A DNA stretch of 64,000 nucleotides from Silurus meridionalis. Taxonomy: Eukaryota; Chordata; Actinopteri; Siluriformes; Siluridae. Location of the stretch: contig NC_060896.1 of assembly GCF_014805685.1 (NCBI RefSeq), positions 9,303,889 through 9,367,888 of the forward strand, read 5' to 3'. Made by a program: the position numbers and the translations under genes. Below the pieces are notes generated by a model. It was given only the letters and a program-made list of their open reading frames with translations, was not told where the DNA came from and made no database searches. Shown here in pieces: positions 24,295 to 36,689 of this stretch (position 1 is the stretch's first letter; the number at the start of each line of letters is the position of its first letter).

Positions 24295-26640
24295 CATACA
24301 AGTGGAAAAAAAAATGGTTTGGATTTGCTATACAGGATCATTTGTATTATGACAGACTAATGAATAAAAAATGTTTCCTAATCCTATGCGATTTTTTTTG
24401 GTATTATTTACAGCCTGCTGACCATCATTTGGCAGAGGTCGGATGCTTGGAGGAATATTTTCCTTTGATAAATGCGAAGTGCTCTCAGCAGCCAATGATC
24501 TGTGTGCAATGGGAAAGATCACACTGAGCACCTGATGGCGTAATTTGGACATATGAGACCGCTCATTACAGATCACTATATCATTACGATTGCATTTTCG
24601 AGGAAACGCATCAAAAACAAGCTCAGCTGGGTTTCTTTCGCTCGGTTCCAAAGCAAAGCAATATATGAGATGGTTTTCAGGTATTAATCACAATGAAAGG
24701 CAGTTATGTGTTGTAATGAGCACATGGTAATGGCCATTTTTGTGACATTACAGAACAAAGACCTGCAGCTGATGATTGATTCAGGTCATTTTCTATTGCA
24801 TGAGAAATGCAGACTTATATACAATGTTCTGGCCAATCTCATGCTTTGAAAACTCATTTACTAACCTGAAGTTTGAGTAGCGTAACAATGTACAATATGG
24901 GGAGCTATTTAGTTGGTTAAGTGCATTACTACAAAATAAGTTTGTAAATGTTTATGAATAATCATAAAGAATTCATTCGCTTAAAAAAAAAACAGGTAAA
25001 AAAAAAACATTTTTGTGCTTGTTACCTCAACAAAAATTGCCAAGCCATTAGCAAACATTCTGGCAATGAGCAAAATGTTTTGTACATTTTGGCTGTGGTC
25101 TTCTCCCGATTTATTGGAAGAAAAATATATCATTTGCACCTGGCTTCTGTCTTTATTTTTCCTCTGAGGTGTCTGTATGTAGTAAACAGGAGAGATTTTA
25201 TGGTGCAGTAGAGTGGTGCAGTATGCTGTATAAAGGGTACAGTATATAGAAGTCCAATAGAAATGCATCCAAAACGTTTAAGAAAATTGGCCTCTCTATT
25301 CTGACCAGCAGCAATTCTAAACAGGACTTGCTGGCCTGTCGGACTCTTACTACAGCTGCAATATCTGAAGAAATAAACAATAATATGTGAAAATTTCCTA
25401 TTCTGTTGCATGTGAAGCTGACTGAACTTGTGACATCCATACATTTTTTTTATGATATAACAATTTCCTCTTCTCTGTTTGAAATTTCCTATCTTTTTTA
25501 TTCTTTTGCTCTGCCCTCTGTATGACAGATGGCTAAAGGTGCAAAGACATTTATTCAGCAGTGACACACTGTAAGATATTTACAAATGCCTGTAAAAACC
25601 TCTGCTTTCTTTTACCACACCACTAAGTGGAGTAATCAACCAGACTATATTCAAAACTGTATACTGGACTGCACTTCCAGATAATGGATAATGTACTGTA
25701 AGGTAACTAAGAGACACACACACACACACACACACACACACATTTTTTCTCTATGTTTTTTTTTAAAGGAAAGTAAAATGACAAAGTAATATGTTTACCA
25801 CATGTACTTTTTCCTCACTCTTTCCATTGTCTCACCCTCCTTCCACTTGGGGGCCTTCATGTTTGCCAGAAACATACAGCAGGGTGTTAGATCACACTTT
25901 TATTGTTATGAGCTGTGAGATATTTACATGTGAAAAGTAGCAACGTATGTTATGATACAATATTTGACTAGAAGTTTGTGAGAAATGCATAGTTTCGTAT
26001 CCTAACGGGCTTCAAACCCCATGCAGTATTCTGTAAAATACATTTCGCTGCATTTAGTTTTTCTTATAGTGTTATTCACTATCAATAATATTAATGTGAA
26101 AGTGTAATTGTGTTTGTAAATTTGATTTCTGTATATAATTCGGAAAAAGACTTTTTTTCTATATTGAAATGGCTTCTCTTTGGCATCTATTTAAACAACA
26201 TTTAGGCATTTATATCTAAAAAAAAATATTTGAATCTGGTAAAAAAAAGGTAAAATTGCATCCAAAGATTTTTGTGAAAAATAGCAAGACATTGATGATC
26301 TGAAAGCAAACAACATTTGTACATTTTCTTTGCCATTTAATTCAATATGTAACATTTAAGACATAGAAACTTCTGTGGTAAAAAACAAAAAAACAAAACC
26401 TGTTATTCATATGTAGTAAAGAGACTGACAGGATTATTTAGCTAGCTTATCACCATGTTTATTAAACTGAAACCTTTCTAATAATCTTATCAGGATGACA
26501 GTCTGGACAAAACTCTCCATGTTATCCTTGGTGAAATATATTTAAATATTCGGAATAAAAAGGATTAAAATATATTACGGGTAAACATTCTTTTTGCAAT
26601 TTTAGTTAAAAACTTTTTTTTTTTTAATTACTCTGCATTT
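24295..26640. other. Intergenic, nothing coding
   Basis: The only named item is a (CA)n tract at 25713-25741. Open frames in this stretch have no recognisable domains. Confidence 0.5.
25713..25741 (+). repeat. (CA)n microsatellite
   Basis: Pure CA tract of about 29 bases. Confidence 0.95.
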
Positions 26641-26779
26641 TGGCAGACTTCAGCCACAGACATATATAGCAGATACATACATGAGGCCTTCTCTGCTTGC
26701 CTAAACTTTATCAGAATCCCTGACTTTTTTTAATTTCTTGCATTCATTCTGCATGAGATACCTGTTTGTGATGCAGCAC

Positions 26780-26912
26780 TTTGTATATAATTCCACTTGT
26801 TCATTCATAGTTTTGATGCCTTCAGTGTGAATCTACAATTTTCATAGTCATGAAAATAAAGAAAACTCTTTGAATGAGAAGGTGTGTCCAAACTTTTGGT
26901 CTGTACTGTATG
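26780..26912 (+). mobile_element. Tc1-type terminal repeat, solo 3' end
   Basis: TTCATAGTTTTGATGCCTTC, then AATTTTCATAGTCATGAAAA and GGTGTGTCCAAACTTTTGG, are nearly identical to the 3' terminal inverted repeat of the element at 34381-34929. No matching 5' terminus was found nearby, so this is a decayed or truncated copy. Confidence 0.75.
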
Positions 26913-26914
26913 TA

Positions 26915-28800
26915 TAATATATATATAAAGATCAAGATCAATATGTATCTGAAGCTAATTATATAAACATGCGTGTTATAATAAGCAGCTCGTGTTGTCA
27001 CTCAACTTTAAATAAAAAATGTAAATGTTACATGCATCCTCCCCCCACCCACATAGCATTAATGTTTAATTTCATATGAAAAATACCCCTTTAATTCTCA
27101 TATTTTGCACATCATTACAGTACATCTGCTCACTACAAATGCATATGCATATATTAATTATTGCGAATTTGCACCAATTAATACAGAATGGGTTTAATTA
27201 CACCATGGTGTTTCAACAATTTTCTTTATTATATGGATAAAAAACAAAAATTACAAATATTTAGTTCACCTTCATGATATCATTGGGAAAAAAATGTTCA
27301 CATATTAAAAAAAGAAGGTTGACATTTACCTTGTGTAATAAATCCACGTCAACAGATTTCAAAGTGAAATACAATTTTCCACCTGGTTAATATTCATTTC
27401 TTCAGGTGAATCTTTTCCTACTTGTCACTGACTTTGTTGGTGTAGGAACGCTGCATTAATTCTACACTATATCACACCTAGAAAGGACAGTAAATATATA
27501 AGACAGAGCCTCTACAGTTTCTGATACTTTGTTCGTGTTTCTCCTCAGAGACTCTGATGACATTAATAGGTAAACCATGTCTTCATCATATTACTTAATA
27601 GTATGATATAATACATTTCCAGTGATTAAACACATGTGCCATTAATACATTTCCTTCTGGCTCTCAATGCATTATTCATAGTTTAAAATGTTTAAGCAGA
27701 ACATGTGGCTCTTACCAGCTTCAAATTACTAATGTCAAAATAAATATTTACACTTGGCAAATATTCATCATTTCTCTGTAAACCCAGTGCAGTTGAACCG
27801 TGACTCTTCAGCATTTCTTGAATGCATCAGCTGCTGATCTTTGCAGAATATTAAAACGCTTTCAGCTTCTATTAGTCAGAATGATAAGTTGCTTACAATA
27901 TGAGAACCGAGAGCCATAAAAAAACGACTTGAATCCACTAACGTCAGTGACCCAGCTAGCTGTTTAACATGGGATACTTTCCTGTGGACCACAGTAATGA
28001 ACAACTGAAAACACTGTACAATTAAAAACAACATTTAGAGTCAGTACTGATTTTAGAGGACACAAGACATATCTGAACCAGGCTTCCTATGGGGTTATAT
28101 GCAAATCAATCACTTTTGCCAGATCCTATAAAGAATGCACCATGGCTGGTCTGGCTTTTATTTATATATTTATTTACTCTAATGAGTCGGAAACCACAAT
28201 ATTGTCAGTCAGCCATCCATACTGGAAAAAAAGATTTCATCTGCATATACAGAAAAAAAGTATTATGCATAAATACTATTGTACTGAGTTCCTTAATTTA
28301 TAGTTTGGAATTTGGGTATCATTATCCTTCTAACATTTATCTGTCATTCATAAGTATTGCCATAATATTTATGCAAATATTTACATTTATTTTGTTTTTT
28401 CATCTTTTCTGATAACTGCATTTGGTTTGCAGCACAATAATACTAACTCGGTTTTATTTTCCTATAACAGATTTATCAGCTCGTTCCTAAATAGTGGTGA
28501 CAGAATAAAAGCTGAACGTGATGCAGTAGAAGACGTGGAAAAGGGCAGGATTTCACCTGTGCCTGGCTTTATATTGAGGAGCCAATTCATAAAAGGGTTT
28601 TTATTCATTATAAAAAAATCTTTACAACATTTTTTAACCAGTCCCTTAAAATGATCGGAAAAACGCCTGTAGTTCATATCTCCACACAACATTTCTGTTA
28701 AAGTAACGGAAGCCAGAGCATTTAGCTTTTTCACTTTTCTGTTTTAAGAGACCTGTGAAAAAGCAGGCCAAATAAAAGATAAAAAAAAGGCCTGGGTTAC
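26915..28800. other. Intergenic, nothing coding
   Basis: AT-rich sequence in which I recognise no gene. The 107-codon frame at 28089-28412 is hydrophobic, compositionally AT-driven and has no homology that I recall. Confidence 0.5.
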
Positions 28801-28829
28801 GCCAGAGGACGACTTTAAGGTTTTCTCGT

Positions 28830-29700
28830 GCAGATGTCGGTGCCTAAATGGAAAACAGTGTTGGAGCTTAAACAGTCACCTATGACTTTAACAAAAAAAA
28901 GAAAATAAATGCAGTATGTTTGCTCATGTAATATTTCTCTGTAGGGCTAAGCAAAATACTAATGTTTTGTTATTCACAAATCATACTTTAAAGTGAAATA
29001 TCTGGTGGCCTTATAACCGGTAGCTTGTGGCAAAGCTAATAATGTAATGAAAACCATATGGTCTGGAGAGAGACTGAAAAAAGAGGTCACTTACACACGT
29101 GTACTTACTACTTTCATGTTAAATACGTACAAGGAAATCTTTTGTTCTTTCACATGGGCTATATTTTAATGTCATTTTATATAATAGTAATGATAAGTAC
29201 ATTTTAATCTGAATTGAACCCAGCTAAGGGTATGGTGCTTTTCATCGCCAGCAGGGAGAAATCTGCATTTTTATCATAGGATGATCTGACAAGGCAATTT
29301 GAGTCTGAATTGTTGGAAATCAGGCTGAAAATGAGGCATGTAATTAGCATGCTTTGCATGTTTGGAAAAAATCTGGTGAAAGATTTATTAACAGTTTTAC
29401 AGACACTGGCAGAATATCTATTTGAGCTTCAATTTTGCATTCTAATTATGCAGACAATATAATCAGAATCACAAAGAGATCATTATCAATGCGTGTGCTC
29501 GAAAATAGATTTAATCTCTAAATCATGTTTTATTTCCCCAGGTACCATGGATTTAGCTACAATTCATTTCATTTTAATTAAATATTAATTAAACTAAGTA
29601 TACATATTAATTAAACTAACAAGGCAAAGCTGCAATGCATCCATAAAACTGTTAGACTGGAAACACTATTCGCCTAATAATACATTTTTAACATTTAAAA
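28830..29700 (+). repeat. Tandem duplication, left part, copy 1
   Basis: This block aligns by eye with 31866-32795 over most of its length, with small indels. Shared landmarks are CTTAAACAGTCACCTATGAC, CTCTGTAGGGCTAAGCAAAA, AAAACCATATGGTCTGGA, GAATTGTTGGAAATCAGGCT and CCATGGATTTAGCT. A shorter third copy is at 33411-33600. No coding content was found. Confidence 0.9.
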
Positions 29701-29894
29701 TAAGTCAATTCGTTACAGAACATAAGGACATAATGGTTTACTATGTGTGAGGATTGCAGTCCAATCAGTTGCTACACATTGTTTTGATGAGGAAGGTCTG
29801 CCACCTAGTGGAATGTTTGTGTTGATACAATACATGACTTGTTTTCCTTGCGAATAAGACATTTCCAGCCATTTGTAGTTTCACCACAAAGTTT

Positions 29895-30052
29895 GAATCA
29901 CACAAGTGTATAGAATGTCTTTGGATGCAGTAACATTAAATTTGATCTTTTCTTGAACTAGGCGACCCAAACCTGTTCCACAATGCGAGATCCATGAAGA
30001 TATGGTGTAGAGTGAAAGATCTTGAGTTGCCTGATATAGAGCTCTGACTAGG
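29895..30052 (+). mobile_element. Tc1-derived MITE fragment, family 2, copy 2
   Basis: CACACAAGTGTATAGAATGT, CCCAAACCTGTTCCACAATG and GAGTGAAAGATCTTGAGTTG correspond to the interior of the family seen at 38040-38558, in the opposite orientation. The ends are missing. Confidence 0.65.
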
Positions 30053-31360
30053 GATGCAAATGGGTGGAAACTTTCCATGAGAACTTTATCTCTGGATTTT
30101 GGAAAAATTCAAGTTGGAAGTAGGAATTTATAAGAATTTAAATTAAATTTATATTAAGTATTTACAAAAATTTGGGGAAATTAATAACAAATTTGGGGAA
30201 AAGTATGTAAACTGTATCATATACAAACATGAATATAAACATTTTGTTTGGTCATAAGCTGACATGCATGTAAACTAATACAGATTTTAAAATTGACATT
30301 TTTGACTGATTTACTTGTTAGTATAATTCTGTTGTACAATAGCTTTCACAAGCATGGGGGGAAACATGTGAAACTCTACACAAAAAGTAACCTTAGCACA
30401 GAATCAAACCACTAGACAAAGAAGACTGGAAGAAGTGATTTTTATTACACAGCACTATTAACTCATATGTTGTTGCATATGATTTAACGAAAAATATAAA
30501 CAAAATGACAACAGATCAAGGAAATAACCAAGAAAACTACTTTTTATGGTTTGTAATTAGTATACAAGACATAACGTGTTTTCAATGACACAATTTTTAC
30601 ACCTTCGATTTTACACACTTTCAGATAAGCAGGTGAAATTTACTGGCAAGCCTCCAAGTGTTATCACAGGCTTTCTTCACTACTTTTCTCTTGCATAATC
30701 TACCCTCCTGATATGTTCTCACACTTGAGCTATCTCTTCTTTTCCTCTTCTCTTGCTGAAATGGCTCTATTGAGCCCAGTTGTGTATAGCCCAGTGTTAC
30801 AGCTGGAAGTCTGAATACATGCATATTGGTGGAAATGAGGACTTTAGGCCAAGTCAAGCTAGATCATAGTTCTGATGAAGGCAGAACAAGAAAAAAAATC
30901 AAATGATGTCAGTAAAGTAAGTGCAATAATGCTTCTCAAATGATATACCTCAGCATTTACATAACACCCCAAAAGTAAAGCATGGGTTAATGATTACACA
31001 AAAGCTAACAAATGTGAGCATGCGAGACCACCGTAACTACCTGATCTATAGCCACGTATGTTTTTGCAATCAAATAACAAAGCATAAGTACAGTAACAAC
31101 TACTGCTAAGATACTGGATTGCAAGTGTTGAAGGCTTTACTCTCCCAGTAGAGACAATAATTTCAGTTTGTCTCAATGAATATCTGTGATTTAGAATAAC
31201 ATTAAAGATTGACATGGTTACACCTTGGCACACAAAACCTGTGTGCTAAACTAGCTAGAAAACTTAATTTACACTTAGCTAGAAAACTTAATATTAAATT
31301 AGCTAGAGTTGATGACAAACACAACAGTTTTGATTGTTAGGGTACGCTAATGCTGGCTAA
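30053..31360. other. Insertion-like spacer in the duplicated region
   Basis: This stretch separates left-part copy 1 from right-part copy 1 of the tandem duplication. Text near 30060-30200 (GGTGGAAACTTTCCATGAGA, AATTTGGGGAAA) resembles a dispersed fish repeat. The rest is unrecognised. Confidence 0.4.
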
Positions 31361-31372
31361 TGCTGAATAGCC

Positions 31373-31800
31373 ACAGGATATATAATGATGAAAAGCAGTA
31401 TGGAAGCTGGGTGGTAGTAAATTATTTAATGCACATGTATCCAGCTGAAAAGCACTGCATCATTAGCAAATTTCTAGTTATTCACAATAAGTTTGTGTTC
31501 CTGTTTTTTTTATTTAATTGTAGTTTAATGAGATATGCAGTTATCGGTGGTTCCTGCAGGTTTGTCTAATTTACTGTTAAAGGTAATCATCTAGCCATGA
31601 AAGAAAAGTAAGAGCATTTAATAATAAACTGATATTTTATCACAGCAGGGTTTTTTTTTTTCTTTTTAACCTGCCAATTTAATGCCAAAGGTTAATTTTT
31701 AATTTTTTTGTATTTGCACAGTTTATAAAGTGATAATGTATAAAACCTACAATGTAGTACTTAAAAAAATCACTGTACAATCACTGTGTAATTACTACCA
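31373..31800 (+). repeat. Tandem duplication, right part, copy 1
   Basis: Landmarks shared with 32806-33365, and in part with 33601-33745 and 36690-37015, are CAGTATGGAAGC, TGCACATGTA, CAGCTGAAAAGCA, AATAAGTTTGTGTT, TCTAGCCATGAAAG and TTTGCACAGTTTATAAA. Confidence 0.85.
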
Positions 31801-31865
31801 AGCAGTTGATATAACTTATATTACAAAATAGCCCAAAATAAACCAAATACTCTACCTTCCCTGTG

Positions 31866-32795
31866 CAGAAGTGGAAAATCGTGATGGGGCTTAAACAGTC
31901 ACCTATGACTTTAGAGAAAATAAATAAATAAATGCAGTATGTTTTCTAATGTAATGTTTCTCTGTAGGGCTAAGCAAAATACTAACGTTTTGTTATTCAT
32001 GAATTATACTTTAAAACGAAATATTTGGTGGCCCTATAACTAGTAGCTTGTGGCAAAAATGATAATGTAATGAAAACCATATGGTCTGGAAAGAGACTGA
32101 AAGAGAATTTCGCTTACATGTGTACTTACTATTTTCATGCTAAATGCATACAAGGAAATCTTTTGTTCTTTCACATAGGACAAAAAACTGAGTATATGTT
32201 AATCTGAATTGAACTGAAGTGAAATGGAAGGTTTTGTGCTTTTCAACACAAGCAGGGAGAAATCTGCATTTTTATAATAGGAGGATCTGAAAGGCAATCT
32301 GAGTCTGAATTGTTGGAAATCAGGCTGAAAATGAGGCATGTAATTAGCATGCTCACATGTTTGGATAAGATCTGGCGAAAGCTTTTATTTAACAGTGGAG
32401 TTTTTATTTCATGCATGGACACTGGCAGATGAGCTGTTTAAGCTTCAATTTTGCATTCTAATATGCTGATAATATAATCATGATCACAAAGAGATCATTA
32501 TCAAACCACTCTCTTTAAAATAGATTTAATCTATTTAAAAAAAAAATCTTTTTTTCCCGGTTACCATGGATTTAGCTTCAATAACCAAATAATGAGCTGA
32601 TTAATAAAATGTGTAAGCTGCTAATCTTCCTAAAACCCAATTTCATACATAAAAAAAGACATTTTCATGGACATGTATACATATGAATTAAACTAACAAG
32701 GTAATGCTGCAATACATCTATAAAATTTCTAGGCTGGAATCATTATTTGCCTAATAATACCTTTTTTAGATTTAAAACAAGTCAATTAATTTCAG
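31866..32795 (+). repeat. Tandem duplication, left part, copy 2
   Basis: Second copy of 28830-29700. Most differences are substitutions and short indels in A/T runs. It is followed immediately by right-part copy 2, so the 31866-33365 block represents one unit of about 1.5 kb. Confidence 0.9.
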
Positions 32796-32805
32796 AGCAG
32801 TAGAA

Positions 32806-33365
32806 AACCAGTATGGAAGCCAGTTTATTAGGTAGTAAATTATTCAATGCACATGTACCAAGCTGAAAAGCATTGCAAATTTTGCAATTCACTTATGATT
32901 TGTAATAAGTTTGTGTTTCTGGTACTTTAATGAAATATACAGTTTTCCAATATTTTTGCAGATTTATTTAATTCAGTATTGATGGTTATTATCTATCCAT
33001 GAAAGATGGGTAAAAGCTTTAAATAGTAACCTGATTTTTTTTTTCTTCCCAGTGGGGTATTTTGTGGACCCACCAAATTAGTGGCAGACGTAATGTTGAG
33101 AATCTGCTGTGAATTTGTCGCATTATATTCCTTTATAATGTTTATAATACAAAAAAATTAATTAATAATAATAATAATACATTTTTGTTTGTTTGTTTTG
33201 TTCATTTGCGCAGATTATAAATGAATATACTGCGAAAAATTCTGCAATGCAGTACTTTAATATTAAAATCACTGTATCATCAGTGTGTACACTATATGTA
33301 CACCATACAGTTCCCATCACTTATACATGTGGAAACAGCAACATCCCCTCACTTCCTCCTTGCCT
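32806..33365 (+). repeat. Tandem duplication, right part, copy 2
   Basis: It continues the unit with TTGCGCAGATTATAAATGAA, CAGTGTGTACACTATATGTA, CCATACAGTTCCCATCA and ACAGCAACATCCCC. The same string of landmarks reappears at 36850-37000, just before the CpG-rich block of cracr2a. Confidence 0.88.
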
Positions 33366-33410
33366 TTCGCTACTTAAAGGGTCTCTTGTGCAGATGTTGG
33401 TGATTAAATG

Positions 33411-33600
33411 AAAAATTGTGTTAAACAGTCACCTATGCTTTTAAAGAGAAAAAAAAGAAAGAAATGCAGTGTTTTCTCATGTAACATTTCTGACAAAGAA
33501 GCCTGAGTATACTTTAATGCCATTTAATGTAATAGTAATGAGTATATGTTTATCTGAATTGAACTCGGCTGAGGGTTTTGTGCTTTTCATAGCCAGCAGG
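33411..33600 (+). repeat. Tandem duplication, left part, copy 3 (internally deleted)
   Basis: AAACAGTCACCTATGCTTTT opens the copy. Most of the middle of the unit is missing, and ATCTGAATTGAACTCGGCTG plus GTGCTTTTCATAGCCAGCAG close it. Confidence 0.8.
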
Positions 33601-33745
33601 GAGATTGTGTAATTTAATATTGAAGGTAAGCATCTAGCCATGAAAGAAGTGTACGAGTGTTTAATAGTCTGATGTTGTTGTTTTTAGCAGGGTATTTGTG
33701 GATCTGCCAAATGAATGACAGAAGTAAAGTTGAGAAGTTGCTCAC
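33601..33745 (+). repeat. Tandem duplication, right part, copy 3
   Basis: Short copy carrying TCTAGCCATGAAAGAAG and GTATTTGTGGATCTGCCAAA. It is cut off by the TA/GATA microsatellite that follows. Confidence 0.82.
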
Positions 33746-33767
33746 ATCTTACTTGTATGTATATAAG

Positions 33768-33878
<111 letters not shown>

Positions 33879-33890
33879 GTATTTACTGTA

Positions 33891-34240
33891 TTAGGGCTCT
33901 CAATTTAAAAATTGTTTTATCACAATTGATCGCATGACTGCCATAAGTTAACTTTAATTAATCACAACTTAATCACACATTTTTACAGTATCTGTTCTAA
34001 ATGTACCTTGAAATAATACTTTTTAAGTTTTTAATACTCTAATCAACATGGCCATAGACAAACATGGATGCTTTATGCAAATGTATGTTTATTATTAGTA
34101 AAACATGAAGACATGAAGACAAAATATTCTTGTAAATATTAAAAAAAATATTATGGTGTTTTAAATTATGTAAAGCATCAGGACACCAAACAGAACTTTT
34201 GCTGTTTCCACACGGATGGTTTTATTTGCTGGATGTTTGC
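33891..34240. repeat. Dispersed fish repeat
   Basis: ATTGATCGCATGACTGCCAT, then TTAACTTTAATTAATCACAA and GTTCTAAATGTACCTTGAAA, match a repeat I remember from several fish genomes. Its class is unknown to me. Confidence 0.4.
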
Positions 34241-34320
34241 TTTATTGCAGATTTTAGTGCTTGATTTGAGACTTTGTGCATCAGTAAAACAAATGTTTAG
34301 TGATAAAAATGTATATAAAA

Positions 34321-34324
<4 letters not shown>

Positions 34325-34380
<56 letters not shown>
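34325..34380 (+). repeat. (TA)n microsatellite
   Basis: Pure TA tract abutting the left end of the Tc1-type element at 34381. Confidence 0.97.
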
Positions 34381-34383
<3 letters not shown>

Positions 34384-34926
34384 TACAGACCAAAGGTTTG
34401 GACACACCTTCTCATTCAAAGAGTTTTCTTTATTTTCATGACTATGACTATATTCATGAAAATTGTAGAGTCACACTGAAGGCATCAAGGGCTATTTGAC
34501 CAAGAAGGAGAGTGATGGGGTGCTGCACCAGATGACCTGGCCTCCACAGTCACCGGACCTGAACCCAATCGAGATGGTTTAGGGTGAGCTGGACCGCAGA
34601 GTGAAGGCAAAGGGCCAACAAGTGCCAAGCATCTCTCGGGGAACTCCTTCAAGACTGTTGAAAGACCATTTCAGGTGACTACCTCTTGAAGCTCATCAAG
34701 AGAATGCCAAGAGTGTGCAAAGCAGTAATCAAAGCAAAAGGTGGCTACTTTGAAGAACCTAGAATATGACATTTTTCAGTTGTTTCACACTTTTTTGTTA
34801 TGTATATAATTCCACACGTGTTAATTCATAGTTTTGATGCCTTCAGTGTGAATCTACAATTTTCATAGTCATGAAAATAAAGAAAACTCTTTGAATGAGC
34901 AGGTGTGTCCAAACTTTTGGTCTGTA

Positions 34927-34929
<3 letters not shown>
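34381..34929 (+). mobile_element. Tc1-type element A, internally deleted
   Basis: A 549-bp element has matching ends: CAGTACAGACCAAAGGTTTG at the left and its near reverse complement at the right. The inverted repeat extends for roughly 95-110 bases. The left arm carries an extra ACTATATTCATGA. The interior keeps only the C-terminal part of a DDE transposase: WPPQSPDLNPIEMV at 34538-34579, which holds the catalytic Glu, followed by an in-frame TAG at 34580-34582 where the family has Trp. Two-thirds of the gene is missing. The element lies between two TA arrays, fitting TA-target insertion. Confidence 0.92.

Positions 34930-35003
<74 letters not shown>
34930..35003 (+). repeat. (TA)n microsatellite
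   Basis: Pure TA tract of about 74 bases abutting the right end of Tc1 element A. Confidence 0.97.
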
Positions 35004-35006
<3 letters not shown>

Positions 35007-35045
35007 GAATCAACTTTTAATGATATTCTTTTTATTGAGATGCAC

Positions 35046-35107
<62 letters not shown>

Positions 35108-35146
35108 GAATCAACTTTTAATGATATTCTTTTTATTGAGATGCAC

Positions 35147-35151
<5 letters not shown>
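35003..35151 (-). repeat. Duplicated Tc1 end plus TA units
   Basis: A 48-bp block starting AAATGAATCAACTTTTAATG and ending GAGATGCACATGTA occurs at 35003-35050 and, base for base identical, at 35104-35151. The two are separated by a TA array, giving a 101-bp period. It is the reverse complement of the left end of Tc1 element B (35222-35270). Confidence 0.93.

Positions 35152-35221
<70 letters not shown>
35150..35221 (+). repeat. (TA)n microsatellite
   Basis: Pure TA tract of about 72 bases directly before the left end of Tc1 element B. Confidence 0.97.
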
Positions 35222-35224
<3 letters not shown>

Positions 35225-36653
35225 GTGCATCTCAATAAAAAGAATATCATTAAAAAGTTGATTCATTTTAGTAATTCAATGCAAAAAGTGAAACTCGTAC
35301 GTATATTATATAATTCATCACACACCGATATTGGCGATAGTGGCGTCACACTCTTATCAGTTTCAAAACCTTCAAAACCTGCAAAGGTTTCCTAAACCTT
35401 TAAATGGTGTCTCAGTCTGGTTCAGGCTGCACAATCATGGGGAAGACTGCTGACTTGACAGTTGTCCAGAAGATGATTATTGACACCCTGCACATGGAGG
35501 GTGAGACACAAAAGGTCATCGCTAAAGAAGCTGTTGTTCACAGAGTGCTGTTTTCAAGTTCATTAATGGAAAGTTGAATGGAAGGAAAAAATGTGGTAGA
35601 AAAAGGTAAATCGAAGCCAATTCAAGAATTTGGGGAGATTTACTAAGAGTGGCCTGCAGCTGCAGTGCTTCAAGAGCCACCACACACAGACATATCCATG
35701 GGCTACAACTGACATATTCCTTGTGTCAAGCCACTCCTGAACCAGAGACAACGTCAGAGGTGTTTTACCTGGGCAAAGGACAAAAAGGACTGGACTGTTG
35801 CTCAGTGGGCCAAAGTTGTTATTTCAGATGAAAGAAAATAAAATTTTGCATTTCATTTGAAAATCAAGGCCCCAGAGTCTGGAAGAAGAGAGGAGAGACA
35901 CAGAATCCAAGTTGTTTGAGGTCCAGTGTAAAGTTTCCACGGTCAGTGGTGGTTTGGGGAGTCATGTCATCTGCTGGTGTTGCTCCACTGTGTTTTATCA
36001 AGTCCAAGGTCAGCACAGCCATCTACCAGGAGGTTTTAGGAAGTTTCATGAATCTCTCTGCTGACCAGCTTTATGGAGATGCTGATTTCATTTTGCAGCA
36101 GGATTTGGCACCTGAACACACTGCCAAAAGCACCAAAAGTTGGTTAAATGACCATGGTGTTGGTGTGCTTGACTGGCCAGCAAACCCACCAGAGAATCTA
36201 TGTTGTATTGTCAAGAGGAATATGAGAAACAAGAGACCAAAAAATGTAAATGAGCTGAAGGCCACTGTCAAAGGACCCTGGGCTTTCACACCACCTCAGC
36301 AGTGCCACAGACTGATCACCTCCATGCCACACCGAATTGAGGCAGTAATTAATGCAAAAGGAGCCCCTACTAAGTATTGAGTATATATACAGTAAATGGA
36401 CATACTTTTCAAAAGGGCAACAATTCACTAAAAATGTTTTTGGATAGATCTTGGGAAGTATTAAATTATTTTTAGATTTATTAATATTTTATCAAATTTG
36501 AGCCAAAATCATCAAAATTAAAAGAAATAAACACTTGAAATATATCAACCTGCATGTAATGAATCTATATAATATACGAGTTTCACTTTTTGTATTGAAT
36601 TACTAAAATAACCTACTTTTTTATGATATTCGAATTTATTGAGATGCACCTGT
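35222..36653 (+). mobile_element. Tc1-type element B, near full length
   Basis: The ends match: GTGCATCTCAATAAAAAGAA at the left, and the reverse complement of TTCGAATTTATTGAGATGCAC at the right. Pairing can be followed for about 60 bases, and a further matching stretch (AAAAAGTGAAACTCGT) lies just inside. At about 1.43 kb the length is usual for a Tc1 element. It carries one broken transposase gene. Confidence 0.93.
35437..36380 (+). pseudogene. Tc1-type DDE transposase, broken
   Basis: A likely start at 35437 opens MGKTADLTVVQKMIIDTLHM. Frameshifts and deletions follow, and the region that should carry the first catalytic Asp reads ISDERK (Asp codon about 35827) and is at once followed by a stop. 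The C-terminal half is open from 35916 to 36380. It includes SVVVWGVMSSAGVAPLCFI, LQQDLAPEHTAKSTKSWLND with the second Asp, and DWPANPPENLCCIVKRNMR, where a short deletion removes part of the usual SPDLNPIENLW block but leaves the Glu. The protein cannot be active. Confidence 0.9.
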
Positions 36654-36689
36654 ATGTGTATATATACACACACATCGTCAGCAGGAACG

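Noticed and set aside
23857..24360. 167-codon + strand frame
   Set aside because: Its second half is antisense to the LINE fragment at 23994-24290, and the first half is AT-driven hydrophobic sequence.
34905..35261. Frames made of Tyr-Ile repeats
   Set aside because: These are translations of TA microsatellites and do not encode proteins.
35916..36380. Host gene with 154-residue open frame
   Set aside because: The sequence is the C-terminal half of a Tc1-type transposase inside matching inverted repeats, with upstream frameshifts.
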